Shown: in pieces, positions 22,698 to 33,566 of the stretch
Layout of the letters: every line of letters starts with the position of its first letter
Numbering within the stretch: the stretch's first letter is position 1
Source: Halicephalobus mephisto
Lineage: Eukaryota > Nematoda > Chromadorea > Rhabditida > Panagrolaimidae
DNA: 64,000 nucleotides
Reading direction: 5' to 3'
Assembly (NCBI GenBank): GCA_009193035.1
Contig: SWDT01000131.1
Location: 1 to 64,000, forward strand
The notes under the pieces: generated by a model
What the model was told of the DNA's origin: nothing
The model's input: the letters and a program-made list of their open reading frames with translations, nothing else
Databases searched by the model: none
Made by a program: the position numbers and the translations under genes

Positions 22698-23738
22698 TTA
22701 TCTAAAATTCAAAGTAAATGATGAACTTGGTTGAGGAAAAACTTGAACTGTTGTTTCAGTGGTTTCATTGATTAATTTCAATTTTGAAAGTGATGTTAAT
22801 ATCCATCCTTTTGTAAAATTCCAGTAAGGTGTAATATAGACAATGTTGATCAAAACAGAAATAAGAGGGAAAGCCACTACCAGTATCATAATTATTTGGC
22901 CATACAAAGTAGGAAGTTCAATTAGAAAATAACCTTGAATAATATAATCGGAAATCGGGAAGACAATACACACGAACGGGGTTAACAGCTGAAAACACAA
23001 AATTCGTGTCAGCTGAAGATGCAACTTGTAGGTCGTTGCAGAGAAGCTGGAAGCATTCTTTTTGAGAGTTCTGATGATGTACCAACAACAAGCTATTGAA
23101 AAAGATTGAGAGAGTGTAAACAGAATTCCAACAAATGAAGCCATATATGGAGCTGCAGGATGATAAATATCGAACATAACAATCTGGGCCCAAGGTAATA
23201 AATCAATGTAAGATTCCTCTGGATAGAACTTCAACAGTTCATACATTCTTTCTTCTGTCACCACTACAGTCAAATGAGCGGGAACAGCAATAGAAAAGCA
23301 AATTACTAATCCAAAAAAAATAGTCACAGCAATTCCTAAAGGAGACATGCAATATTTATGAAATATTTGGTTTGGATGAATTATTACGAACCTATACAAT
23401 AAACACCAGTTTTGATTCTCTACCACAGCAACTAGAAGAAAAAGAAAACAAGACATGAGAACTCTTGCAGCATCGTACCCCAAAGCATGAGAAATATCTT
23501 CTCCTATCCCAGTATAGTAGAGTCCAGGAACAGGAAAGAATAGTCCTGGAGTGATGATTAATCCGAGATGAATATTGAATATCATATCCCAGACAGTGAC
23601 ATAGGCCAATAATTTACCATACTCACTCATCTGCTTAGGAGATTTGAAACACATAAGAAAGAAAGCGTAAATTTGTAAAACAAAGGTTAGTACTGTAAGA
23701 AATAATAGAATTATTTCATAACCGTTTGTTACTTGCAT
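22698..23738 (-). CDS. 7TM chemoreceptor, Str-superfamily (srh/sri-type), intronless
   Basis: A single open frame gives 346 residues with seven hydrophobic segments. Family features are FFPVPGLYYTGIG in the first extracellular region, VAVVENQNWCLLYRF after TM3, HLQLTRILCFQLLTPFVCIVFP in TM6 and PLISVLINIVYITPYWNF at TM7. I start at MQVTNGYEI (23738) because a TTTTTCAG acceptor lies 15 nt upstream, as expected for a trans-spliced message. The frame stays open to an ATG at 23819 (27 more residues). Most family members have several introns, so a complete 1-kb intronless frame is unusual here and could reflect a retrocopy. The protein reads intact. Confidence 0.85.
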   Translation of the reverse strand: MQVTNGYEIILLFLTVLTFVLQIYAFFLMCFKSPKQMSEYGKLLAYVTVWDMIFNIHLGLIITPGLFFPVPGLYYTGIGEDISHALGYDAARVLMSCFLFLLVAVVENQNWCLLYRFVIIHPNQIFHKYCMSPLGIAVTIFFGLVICFSIAVPAHLTVVVTEERMYELLKFYPEESYIDLLPWAQIVMFDIYHPAAPYMASFVGILFTLSQSFSIACCWYIIRTLKKNASSFSATTYKLHLQLTRILCFQLLTPFVCIVFPISDYIIQGYFLIELPTLYGQIIMILVVAFPLISVLINIVYITPYWNFTKGWILTSLSKLKLINETTETTVQVFPQPSSSFTLNFR

Positions 23739-23819
23739 TTTCGACTGTGGCAACTGAAAAATCACCAATAAATTCCAAACTTTATAAGTGAAAAGACAGG
23801 TGAAAAGAATCTCTTTCAT

Positions 23820-25629
23820 CTATAGATAATTAAAAATAGAATGAAATGTAATTTCTTAAATTCTGGCCGTTGGGAAAGTCTGATAACAACGAAAGCAGAA
23901 TTTCAAAGCTGTTTATTGAACGCAAATAGAATGCAGCATTTATCCGCCTGATATATCAACTGTTGGTATTTATATAAAAGATCTCATGTTAATTTTTGTT
24001 AAATAATACAGCTTTGTTAAAATAATGCTTAGAATTAGATGGCTTCTTCCAGAAGCTAATAACCCGATAAAGGTCAAAATGTCAATAGTCAAATACTACC
24101 ACAACGAATATTTATGAAATACAGTTGGAAACAGTGAACAGAAAAATAAAGTAAAAAATTTTTACAATCATAGAATCCAGTGCAGAGATGATAACCATTA
24201 TGAGTTAAATAAAAACAAGTTTCAACAATATGAATAGTCGTTTCTACCTTGTTGTCGAACAATGACTTTGAATGGTATCAATGTTGCAAACCTTACACTA
24301 ATTACCCCAATGTTTACCATTATTATGCTGAGAACATAAAACAGTAGTAGTTTTTAAAGTGCTCTATTATTTTTAGGTATGCCAAAAGACAAAAAAAATA
24401 TAGAAAATGAATGAAAAAGTATTTATTTTAGTGTCGATATTGACGAATTAACTAACAAAGTGATCTTAATTTAGATCGATGATATCTAAAATATTAATAA
24501 TGTAGGTGCTCAATATTTAATTCAATATTAATAGGACTAGAATAATAAAATATTTGATCATTTGCAAATATAGAAATCAGCTGTTGTGACGTTTTAGAAA
24601 AAAATTTCAGTTATATGTTAACACTATCACTATTTTATAAGATGTAATAAATGAAACAACAATTTATTTAAGAAGTCAATTTAGTCATATGAAATCTACT
24701 TATGAGCAATTGTTTTTACATTAATGACTGGTATTTTAAATAAATTCCAAAGTAGCAATATACGAAGTCAAAAGTCGTCATATAGAAAATATTATATTTG
24801 ATTCAAGAAAATCAAATCTTGAAACCAGAGGACCTTTGTCTTCTTGATTAATTTCCGTCATCCTTTGCTTTATTTCTGTTGTGATCACTATGTTGAATTC
24901 ATTATGTCTAAAGGGAATATTGAAAATTGAGGATACTATGTGTAAAGTTATAATTTTACTTTTATTGTCGCTAATAACCTATTGAATGTAAAACGTATTT
25001 CCTTTGAAATTTAAGCAATTGAACTTTTACAGGAAAGAATAAGTTTTCACTTTTCATTAAATTAGATATGTTCAGTTTTCTTTGTAGAATCAATTTTGCT
25101 ATTATCTGTTCTCAAACACAATAGTCTTTCTGAAGTTGTTTGATTTACTATTATTTGTAATCCCAGATGATCAGAAAACATAAATTTACCATTGAAAACA
25201 AACTTTAAACATAATTAAAAATAAAATAATATCTTATATATAAACAAAAAACAATTTACCCCTAAATGATATTTTTTAGTGAATTCCAAAAAATATACTA
25301 TATTGACTTTTCTCGAAACCCAGAGGAACTACTTCCCTTTAGAGGGACGATAGTACTTGGAGTTATCTAAATTTCGACAGTACTATCATCTCTGGAAGTC
25401 CAATCGCAAAAAAGTTAAGGTCATCCGAAGAGGGAAAAGCGCAGAAAAAAAACTAAAAATAGTATGTCTTTTCTTTTCAAACAGCCATAACTTTTTCGTA
25501 GCAGAACCTCTGTATATGACCATACTGTTAAAATGCAGGTACTTTCAAGTACTATCATTCCTCAAACTGGAACAGTGGTGACTCTTTTACTTTTTGAAAA
25601 ACTTCATGTTTTCTATTTTTGCCCCATAA
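23820..25629. other. AT-rich intergenic DNA, no gene seen
   Basis: No supported open frame or repeat family was found between the chemoreceptor gene and the left end of duplication copy B. Confidence 0.5.
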
Positions 25630-26574
25630 TGTGGTGATTGGTTCTAAAAACATTTCATTAAATTTGACGAAAACATTCATCTGAAAAGATCTGAGTCAAA
25701 TAAAGTTAAACTTCGACAAACAAACATGATTTAATTTCCTTCAATTATGAAGTCAGTTCGGTGCTGTACCTTTCATAACAAAGATCTTTTAGTACTGTCC
25801 CGAGAACACTCAAACTATAAACATAGTAATACAGGGGCTCACTCAGTCTCATGACCTTCAGCTTACAAATCTTTTTCATATCAACTGGAAATTTTAAATA
25901 GTTATTTTCTTCTCATTGTGATGTAAAATTAACACGTTCATGCATCTTTCTTCGACTACATATTGTGTGCACTTTTTAAACCAATTTCACGGGAATTTGA
26001 GCAATCATTCCCTTTGTAGAATAACGAATAAAACCTCACATCATTAGTCCTTTTAAAACTTTCTGGTTTTATTCCTATACATAAAAAGATCAAGGGTAGT
26101 TTGCATTTTTCGGTAGAGTAGTGAAGTCTCCTAACAAGTTCGTCTGCTGTATAGTTCTATCATGTACTCTTCTTTTTCGGAAACTGATGTTGCAAAGTAA
26201 AAACGTCATGGATAATGACCCAAGTACAGGAAAGTGGGTGATTTTCGAGCTTTGATTTTGTAAAAACATTGGTGTTGTATACGATATAATTGGTAAATTC
26301 TCATGAGTCAGCCTAGCACCCACGTATAATTTCAACCAACATAAAGTTTGAGTTACTCTACTCTGGAAGCAGGAGAATGGAATTGGAATAATATCAGTAA
26401 ATAGTAGTTGAGGATAGTGTTTAGAGAAAATCACTAAGCATAAATAACACCACCCATCAGCAATTAATTGGTGTTTATTTGTCATTACCTGAGTCTATCT
26501 TTTATTCACCTTATAGACGAATTTAATGATATGCTTTGTCATTGCTCCCACTCATATTGAAATTATGTCCTTAG

Positions 26575-26739
26575 ATTAAATAGGTTTTGGACTGAAAATC
26601 CTTTCTCTAAATTTTGAAACAATTGATTGAAATATTAAGTATCTGGTGTTGTCCGACATTGCTTCCTCTTCGGAGAAATATTCAAGAATTCCGTCAATGA
26701 TATACCAATAATAACGACTCTTAATAGTCACTTTCATTT
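26575..26739 (-). pseudogene. 3' fragment of F-box-like gene (copy of paralogue A)
   Basis: This matches 9626-9790 with few differences. It includes the stop codon region, a close counterpart of the PKPT-encoding end, and the DNTRYLIF-type codons. It breaks off abruptly at about 26739 (CACTTTCATTTTAGAAGC against CACTTCCATTTTGAAATC). It has no promoter or 5' exon, so it is a duplication remnant. Confidence 0.8.
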
Positions 26740-27148
26740 TAGAAGCTAATAATCCTACTGTACAAGTTTTTTGCTTTACTCTAATAGTAATATATTATAT
26801 GAATGGTCTATAAAAAAGGCACAATGCTATCTAATATAGATTACTTAAAATAATTCATGCCAAATTAGATCAGAATCTTTCAAAAACATCATTTGAGACT
26901 AAACTGAAAATTTGATTCAAAGTATAAATATTGACTATATTCACCAGATAAAAATAAATGCTCTGTAATCAATCTGTAAATTGTAATTAGTAGTTATTGC
27001 CTTGTGGACATCTGATATCCTTTCTTCTATATAGTCATGACGTGAAACAATAACAGAACTGTTTTTCGGACAAAAAACACATTCGACAGAAATTCAAAAA
27101 GGAGGAAAATCATGTTAGGAGGAAACTAGAAACACTGTTGGTTCCAGG

Positions 27149-27156
27149 TATAAAAA
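27149..27156 (+). promoter_or_regulatory. TATA-like box of BVMO gene copy B
   Basis: TATAAAAA stands 37 bp before the ATG at 27193, a reasonable spacing for a short 5' leader. No trans-splice acceptor is visible in between. Absent from copy A. Confidence 0.4.
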
Positions 27157-27192
27157 CACTTTGACATTTGTTCTTGATCATTTCATCAAAAA

Positions 27193-28871
27193 ATGACAAG
27201 TGAAAACTCCTGTGGAAACGACTCTAATAGTCTCGAATATGACATTCTTATTATCGGAGCTGGATTCAGCGGCTGTTACCTCCTCTATAACCTCCGGAAG
27301 AAGGGCTACAAAGTGAAAATCTTCGAAGCTTCTCAAGGACTGGGAGGAGTCTGGAGGTGGAACCAGTACCCTGGAGCTAGAGTCGATTCCTACATTCCTG
27401 TATATGGACTCTCTATTCCAGAAGTCTGGAAGACCTGGACATGGACAGTAAAGTATCCCGATTGGAAGGAACTTCAGGCTTATTTCGAGCATGTAGATAA
27501 AGTCTGCGAGATCTCAAAAGATACCGACTTCAACACGAGGGTTGTGGATGCTCAGTTCGATGTCAACGAAAGGAAATGGAAAGTGACTACAAAGGATGGC
27601 AGAATTTGCAAGTGTAGATATCTCTTACCTTGCATGGGATTCGCAGCGAAGCCGTATACTCCGAATTGGAAGGGACTAGAGAAGTTCAAAGGGACCATTT
27701 GTCACTCCTCTCTATGGCCGAAAGAAGACTATGACGTCACTGGGAAGAAATGCGCTGTCATTGGGACCGGGTCTACTGGAGTTCAGGTACTTTGAATACA
27801 TAAAATGATTTTTTGAATTAAAAATTCCAGATAACTCAAGAATGGGCAAAGAAAGCCAAATCCCTCATTGTCTTCCAGAGAACCCCCAATCTCGCCCTTC
27901 CAATGGATCAAGAAAAATTCACTCCAGAAGAACAAGACAAAATGAAAAGCTGGTACCCAAAGATCTTCTTCGATAGAGAGATTGGGGCCGGGGGCCTGGG
28001 CTTACCTATTGTAGATCGAAATCTCTTCGATGATCCCCCAGAGCTCGTTGAAGCTGTTTTAGAACACGCGTGGAATAACGCATTCTACTTTTGGGTTTCT
28101 ACTTACAAGGATTCGCTCATCGATATGAAGGCCAATAAGGTTCTCTATGACTTCTGGGCTAAGAAAACAAGAGCTAGAATCCAGGATCCAAGGAAAAGAG
28201 ATATCTTAGCCCCTTTAGAACCTCCACATCCCTTCGGAACAAAACGCCCATCATTGGAACTGGATTATTTCGACATGTTCAATAAACCCAATGTCGACGT
28301 GGTTTCCATCAAGAACAACCCTATTGTGGAGATCAAGGAGAACGGAATTGTCCTTCAAGATGGAAGTTTCTACGAAGTTGAAATGATCGCCATCGCCACA
28401 GGGTTTGACGCAGTTACTGGATCTATGATCGCCGCTGGATTAAAAGACATCAACGGAACTCCATTAGCAGATTTGTGGAAAGATGGAGCCAAGACTTATT
28501 GCGGAATCAGCATCCACGGCTTCCCCAACATGTTCTTCACCTATGGACCTCAGACTCCGACTGATTTGTCAAATGGGCCTACTTGTATTGAAGTCCAATC
28601 CAGGTTTATTATGGATACGATCGACAAAATGGAAAAAGAGAAGATCAAGTACATAGATCCAACTCCAGAAGCTCAGGATAAATACACTGAGAAAATCCAT
28701 GAGTTTGCTAATTATACTCTATTCCCTCTGGCAGATTCATGGTACATGGGAGCCAATATTCCGGGAAAGAAACGAGAAATGCTCAACTATCTCGGTGGAT
28801 TCCCTCGCTACGGAGCCGAGCTTAAGGAAGTTTTTGATCAGGGGCTCACTGAATTCAAATTAACAAAGTGA
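27193..28871 (+). CDS. Type I Baeyer-Villiger monooxygenase-like flavoprotein, complete copy
   Basis: Exons 27193-27786 and 27831-28871 (44-nt phase-0 intron) give 544 residues, the usual length of type I BVMOs. These FAD- and NADPH-dependent enzymes insert oxygen next to a ketone to give an ester or lactone. Domain order fits: FAD Rossmann motif GAGFSG (~residue 22), the fingerprint GGVWRWNQYPGARVD, the diagnostic FKGTICHSSLWP (pattern FxGxxxHxxxWP), NADPH Rossmann motif GTGSTG, FQRTPNLALP and IATGFDAVTG. No signal peptide is visible, so cytosolic. The intron, spliced in frame, shows this is nematode nuclear DNA and not contamination. Type I BVMOs are best known from bacteria and fungi and rare in animals (general knowledge), so lateral origin is a reasonable inference. 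Substrate unknown. Confidence 0.88.
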
Positions 28872-29105
28872 ATTTATATTAATTGACGTAGTGTTATGTA
28901 ACACATGATTTATAATACTAGAAATATTGTTTGGTATTTATTTTTGGATGTAAAGATAAAATAATTAGTGATAACCGATCGATAAATAGCACCTACCCAA
29001 AGAATCATAAGATATTCACTGTTGAAGAGAAGTTTCTATATAATCGTCACAACAGTTAACCACTTCCAAAATTACTAATTTTATTATTTACTCTCCCCCT
29101 GAGGG

Positions 29106-29289
29106 GATGGGCCGTTCCCGGTGGTACGTGCAATACCGGGTCGACCCGCGGTAGGAGAGGAGCAAGCTCCTTCAACCCACCAGGTCCCAAAAATTGATAA
29201 TAGGTATGTCACAATTGTGACAACGAACCTATTATGGTTCGTAGAACAGATACTACACTTTGATCTTAGCCAATAGGCCGAGAAGCGAT
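29106..29289 (-). ncRNA. U2 spliceosomal snRNA, copy B
   Basis: Almost identical to the copy at 12579-12762: same 5' end ATCGCTTCTCGG, branch-point pairing GTAGTA, Sm site and terminal stem-loops. Differences fall in the last stem-loop (the CACCTACCACC stretch of copy A reads CACGTACCACC here, with one further change), which slightly alters pairing. It also lies convergent with its BVMO neighbour. Probably functional; the 3' end is approximate. Confidence 0.92.
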
Positions 29290-29380
29290 ACCGACTCCAC
29301 TTCGGTTTTAATATTTATGTCTAGCCAATTGTCCCAGTAAAGGAGAAAGTTCCTACTAATGCAGAGAGCGAGAGAAAAAA
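29290..29380 (-). promoter_or_regulatory. Upstream promoter region of U2 snRNA copy B
   Basis: Conserved with 12763-12853 and ending where the duplication ends, so both U2 copies retain about 90 bp of upstream DNA. The proximal sequence element is presumably inside. Confidence 0.45.
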
Positions 29381-29702
29381 TTTCTTTCTTAAGAGAAGGA
29401 AAATCAGTCATGTTGACTCTGACTAAACTTTATATTGTGAAAGTTAATTGTCAAATTGTGTTTGATAAATAAATATTTTTAACTATACAATCAATAATGG
29501 GTGAGGTGGCAGTTATCCTTATCGATTGATCAAGCATGAAAAAATAAGAATTATTTGATCTTATTGAATGGAATGACTATCACATAGTCAAGGTGTGTAC
29601 ATTGTCGTCAGCACGCCAAAAATCATCCACAGCTATCATCATCGGATTCGCTATATTTTGTTTAATTTATTTTCAACATTTTTTTATTATAGAAATTTGA
29701 AA
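29381..29702. other. Intergenic DNA upstream of F-box-like paralogue C
   Basis: Nothing coding is recognised. The stretch ends in a TTTTTTATTATAG acceptor 10 nt before the ATG at 29703, suited to trans-splicing. Confidence 0.45.
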
Positions 29703-30678
29703 ATGGACAGGGATTTGTTGTTTGCTAAAAAACCCGAAGATGTTCCTATGTATGAACTTAAAGAATCTAAAGTCGAAATCAATTCCGATACTCCGAAAAT
29801 TCCGTTCAGTAATCTTGATCGTGATCTGAAACTTCAGTTTCACAAACTCTGTTCTCTAGTTCTTCTTCGGGACCTCTTCTACAGTTCGAAATTAATGAGA
29901 TGGGTCAAATGTCCGAAGACATACGTCACTACTTTCATAAAATTTTCAAACAACCCGTGTTTTGATGATATTCGTAAGGTCATTTCAATAATGTTGTTGT
30001 TATGACATAAAGGTTTTAGAAAAAATAGATCCATTTTCGGTCATCGAAGTTAGAGATTCGGTGTGGCTTACGTGGCTGGAGCCAGGGACACTTTCGAAAT
30101 ATTTCAACAATCACAAATTCTGTCATACTAAAGTGTGTATACATAATAGTACTCTGAATCCTGAAGAGTTCAAAACCATCATCAATCCTAATGTGACAGA
30201 AATTTCATTTCGATCTATAAAATTCTCAGAAAACAAAACTCTGAGGGTGTTTCTCGAGCAAATGCCATATTTGGAAGAGTTCACATGCATGTTCTGCGAA
30301 GAAATTCCAAATTTGGAATCAACATTATTCAACTGGAAACAAAAAAGAAAATTAAAGAAAATCACATTCACTACAAACCTTCATTCAATTTACGATTTCA
30401 TTAGAAACCCAAAATTACTTGCAAAATTCATGAGTCGACAAGAGGAACATTTTAAAATACATGTTAATTTTTTAAGTCAGTATACCGTTCACGTTAATGC
30501 GGAAATTTTGAAATACTTCTCTGAAGAAATAGATGACATCAATAACAGATATATACATTTTTACAGTGATAAATACTTCTCTGAATATAAATATTTATAC
30601 CTAAAAAGTACTAAATCCAAGAAACGAATACAGCAGAATTCAAGTAAAATTAAAAAGAACACTCTCAAGTTGAAATAG
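29703..30678 (+). CDS. F-box-like, leucine-rich-type protein, paralogue C
   Basis: Exons 29703-29973 and 30020-30678 (46-nt phase-1 intron) give 309 residues. The start MDRDLLFAKK follows a TTATAG trans-splice-type acceptor. It shares the plan of paralogues A and B: SDTPKIPF, KLCSLVLLRDLFYSSK and VKCP in exon 1; exon 2 opens KIDPFSVIEVRD and carries EPGTLSKYFNNHKF, FLEQMPYLEEF, IPNLESTLFNWKQKRKLKKI and FMSRQEEHFKI. It is on the opposite strand from the other two. The C-terminus has a lysine-rich extension (SKKRIQQNSSKIKKN) not found in them. Role unproven; an F-box-type adaptor is possible. Confidence 0.72.
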
Positions 30679-30994
30679 TCTATTTATAAGAATTACACAA
30701 TAATTTGCTATTTGATGTTGTGATCTTTTGTACTTACAACTAAAGATGTCATTAAAGAAATAACAGTAGTCATGAAGAGCCAATAACATTATTAGAATAA
30801 ATATTCAAAACCAAATTACTATTTCTGAAGACAAGGTATCATATTCTAATTTAAATTTACTTGGGAACTGTCGTTACGGATTTCTTCTTAAAGCGATCAT
30901 GGACATTTTTTTCTCTTTTAATAGTAGTCAAACCATTGCGAATACAGGCCAAAATGCCTAAAAAACACTTTTTTATCTTGTAGAGATTCTCCAA

Positions 30995-33566
30995 TTATGG
31001 CAATAAATATTTCGTTTTGGCAGGGATTTCTTGAGAAGGTTCTGGGGAAATTTTACGACGGTACTGGTATCTCTCAAAATCGTCAGTTTCTGATGTAGAG
31101 AAAGCTGCAATTTGGTCGTGTTCAGTTGGAGCTCTTGTATTTAAACTCAAGCAATCATTGGAGTCATCTTTCTTTTCGAATTTTTGAGTATTGCATTTGA
31201 TTTGTAATTGTGATTTTGAATTACTTTGTTGAATATTAACTTCCATTTCTTCAGTCTTGATTTCTGGCTGGTGAAAAGCACTCAGATGGTTTTGAGTTAT
31301 CACATCTTGTCTGTTACAATTGAAGTCACTAGAATCACCATCTTTCTCATTAGATAGCATGTTGTAAGATCCTTTTTCATGTTGACATTCATTATTCATT
31401 GTTTCCTTTTCTAGATCGGAATCGTCATCTGAACTGTTGTTTGGCTCAGTTATCTTCTTTTCCGATTCCTCATTATTAAGACCAGATTCATTGCTTTGTT
31501 GCTCAATAAGTTTGATATAAGGCTCAACCTCTCTGCTCAGAACTTGAAGAGCGTGGACAATAGCTCCAGTGGCTGTGACGATTTCTAGTTGGCCGTCTAT
31601 GATAAGTTTTGCTTTGGGGAGTAATTCTGTAATCCATCTTTGAACAAAAGGAATTCTACAAGTTCCTCCAGCTAAGAAAACAATATCTACATCATCGAAT
31701 GGATAATTTAGTTTCCTCATATCTGCGTCGTCCGTTCTTCGATCTTCTCTTTGAGTCGGAAGTGGATATTCATTATATATACAGTAATTTTGTTTGCCTT
31801 CAAAGCAATCTTTTAACTTTCCCTCAAACCATTCCTTCGTGAACTCGACAATTCCATTTAGATGTGGATGAATATCTGCCAAATCATATCTAAAATATTT
31901 TATATTCTCAGTGATCAAAATAATCTATCACTTACTCTGTTTTCTCTTCGAAAGAAAGATCATATTTGATTTTCTTCGCTTCTTCTAAAGTTCTTAGTTT
32001 TAAACCATTTCTTAAATCCTCTGGAATGGATTCTTCTAGCTCTTTAATAATTATATCGTCAATAGCTCTTCCAGAACATTGGGTATCCAGATCCAAATCT
32101 CTGATACAGGTTGCATATATTTTGCCTTCATGTTCTGAAGTTTTATAGACTTTGCAAGTACAAGTCCCTCCTCCGATATCGAAGATAGCAACTTTAATCC
32201 CAGGTTTGATCAATTTAGCGTACTTTTCCTTGGATAGATAATAGAGGAGATCAGCGTGGGTCTCTTCGATGATATCAATCACTTCAATATTAGCCAACTT
32301 CGCTGCCTCAATAGTGTTGTAAATATACGGATTCACACTTGTTGGGACTGTAATGACTGCTTTTGTCACAGAATTCCAATTATTAAATATGTCCTGATAC
32401 TCACTCGCTGCTGTTGCCATTCGTTCTAGGAAGAGTTTATTGATTTCCGCAATTGAGAATTCTTTAGAACCTTGATGAGTTAGTGACTCCAGATATGGTT
32501 GCTCTTTGTTTTTGACATTGAATTTGAAAGGCCATGTTGATTGCTTTGAAATATTTCCTCGATGTTCTTCGATACAAACGAGTTTGATATCAAAAATGAC
32601 ATGATCGGGTTTCGTTCTAAATCTTCTGATGGCTGCTTTGCCAAATAAAGGTTCATTTTGATCAAATGAGACTACAGATTCCGTCCAGAGGTCTCCAGGA
32701 GAAGAATTATCAAACGGAATAACATGGATTTCTCTATTCCTTGAAACAGCCAAGACACATCTAGTTGATCCCAGATCGATCCCCATAATGTCTGTCCTTG
32801 ATTCATATTCTTTAACTAGTTTTGGAATGTGGATAAAACCCTGATCTTCAATAGTATAAATTTCGGGGCTGCTATTATTAAAGTATTCATCCTTAATTAA
32901 AATAGAAACCTCTGGATCAGAAATTAAATATCTGGCAAAAATTAATGCGTTTTTCCACGTCTCTGTAATAAAATTAATGCTTTTGAAACTGTATTTGTCC
33001 AATTGAGAACTGTACAATGAATTAAGTTCCTTTTGGCTTAACCGAAAAGCAGCATGGACTTGGTTTATTTTGAGATGAAATATCTTTTCGATGTACTTGA
33101 AATCAACGCATTCGGTGAATTTGCATTCTCTCTCATCCAGTTCTTTCCATGTCGCTCTTCCTTCAGCAACTTTTGTGAATTTATATAAAGTGATAATGTT
33201 AAAGTACGCGTTGTCAAAATAGTTTATTTCAAACACAATAATCAATTCTCCAACAGAATACTCAAGTTTTTTGTTCAAATTCCATCTAAAATCTAGTTCC
33301 TCTTTTGTAGCAAGATGAACCAGATTACCATATTTCTTGAAATCGTCTTGTTTGAAATCTTCTAATTCACCTGACTTTAAATAAGGATCATTTGCAGCAA
33401 CAATAATTTGAATATCATTTCCATAATACATAATTAAGTCATCAACAATTTCATTGATGGATTCTTCCTTAGATCGTAAATACTCATCAAGCTTTTTTGT
33501 TTTGACATTGCAAATTTCAACTTTGAATTCATCAGAAAATCTCATTATACCACAAGCAATGGACAT
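30995..33566 (-). CDS. Divergent HSP70-like ATPase with N-terminal extension and acidic tail
   Basis: Exons 33566-31936 and 31889-30995 give 841 residues. Residues ~1-265 match nothing I recognise. Then comes an HSP70 nucleotide-binding domain: MGIDLGSTRCVLAV (phosphate 1), FGKAAIRRFRTKPDHVIFDIK, AVITVPTSVNP, VAIFDIGGGTCTCKVY (phosphate 2) and VDIVFLAGGTCRIPFVQ (adenosine). The substrate-binding domain is absent, replaced by ~200 acidic, Ser/Asn/Gln-rich residues. It is therefore probably not an ordinary folding chaperone; an HSPA12-like or signalling role is a guess. A variant 3' end is plausible: donor at 31056 (CGTC|GTAAAA) to acceptor at 30958, exon 30957-30857, giving a tail ending KSVTTVPK and 854 residues. 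Start chosen at MSIACGIMRF; MRFSDEF is seven codons later. Confidence 0.82.

Larger units (their letters stand above)
25630..29380. repeat. Segmental duplication, copy B
   Basis: Homologous to about 8620-12853. It keeps the complete BVMO gene and the U2 snRNA gene. Of the F-box-like gene it keeps only about the last 165 nt (26575-26739). The segment 26740-27460 (unique DNA plus BVMO 5' exon sequence) has no counterpart in copy A. Similarity resumes at 27448/10889 and ends near 29380. Confidence 0.85.

Noticed and set aside
26090..26485. 131-codon minus-strand frame in duplication copy B
   Set aside because: The homologous stretch of copy A is not open in the same frame and there is no recognisable domain.
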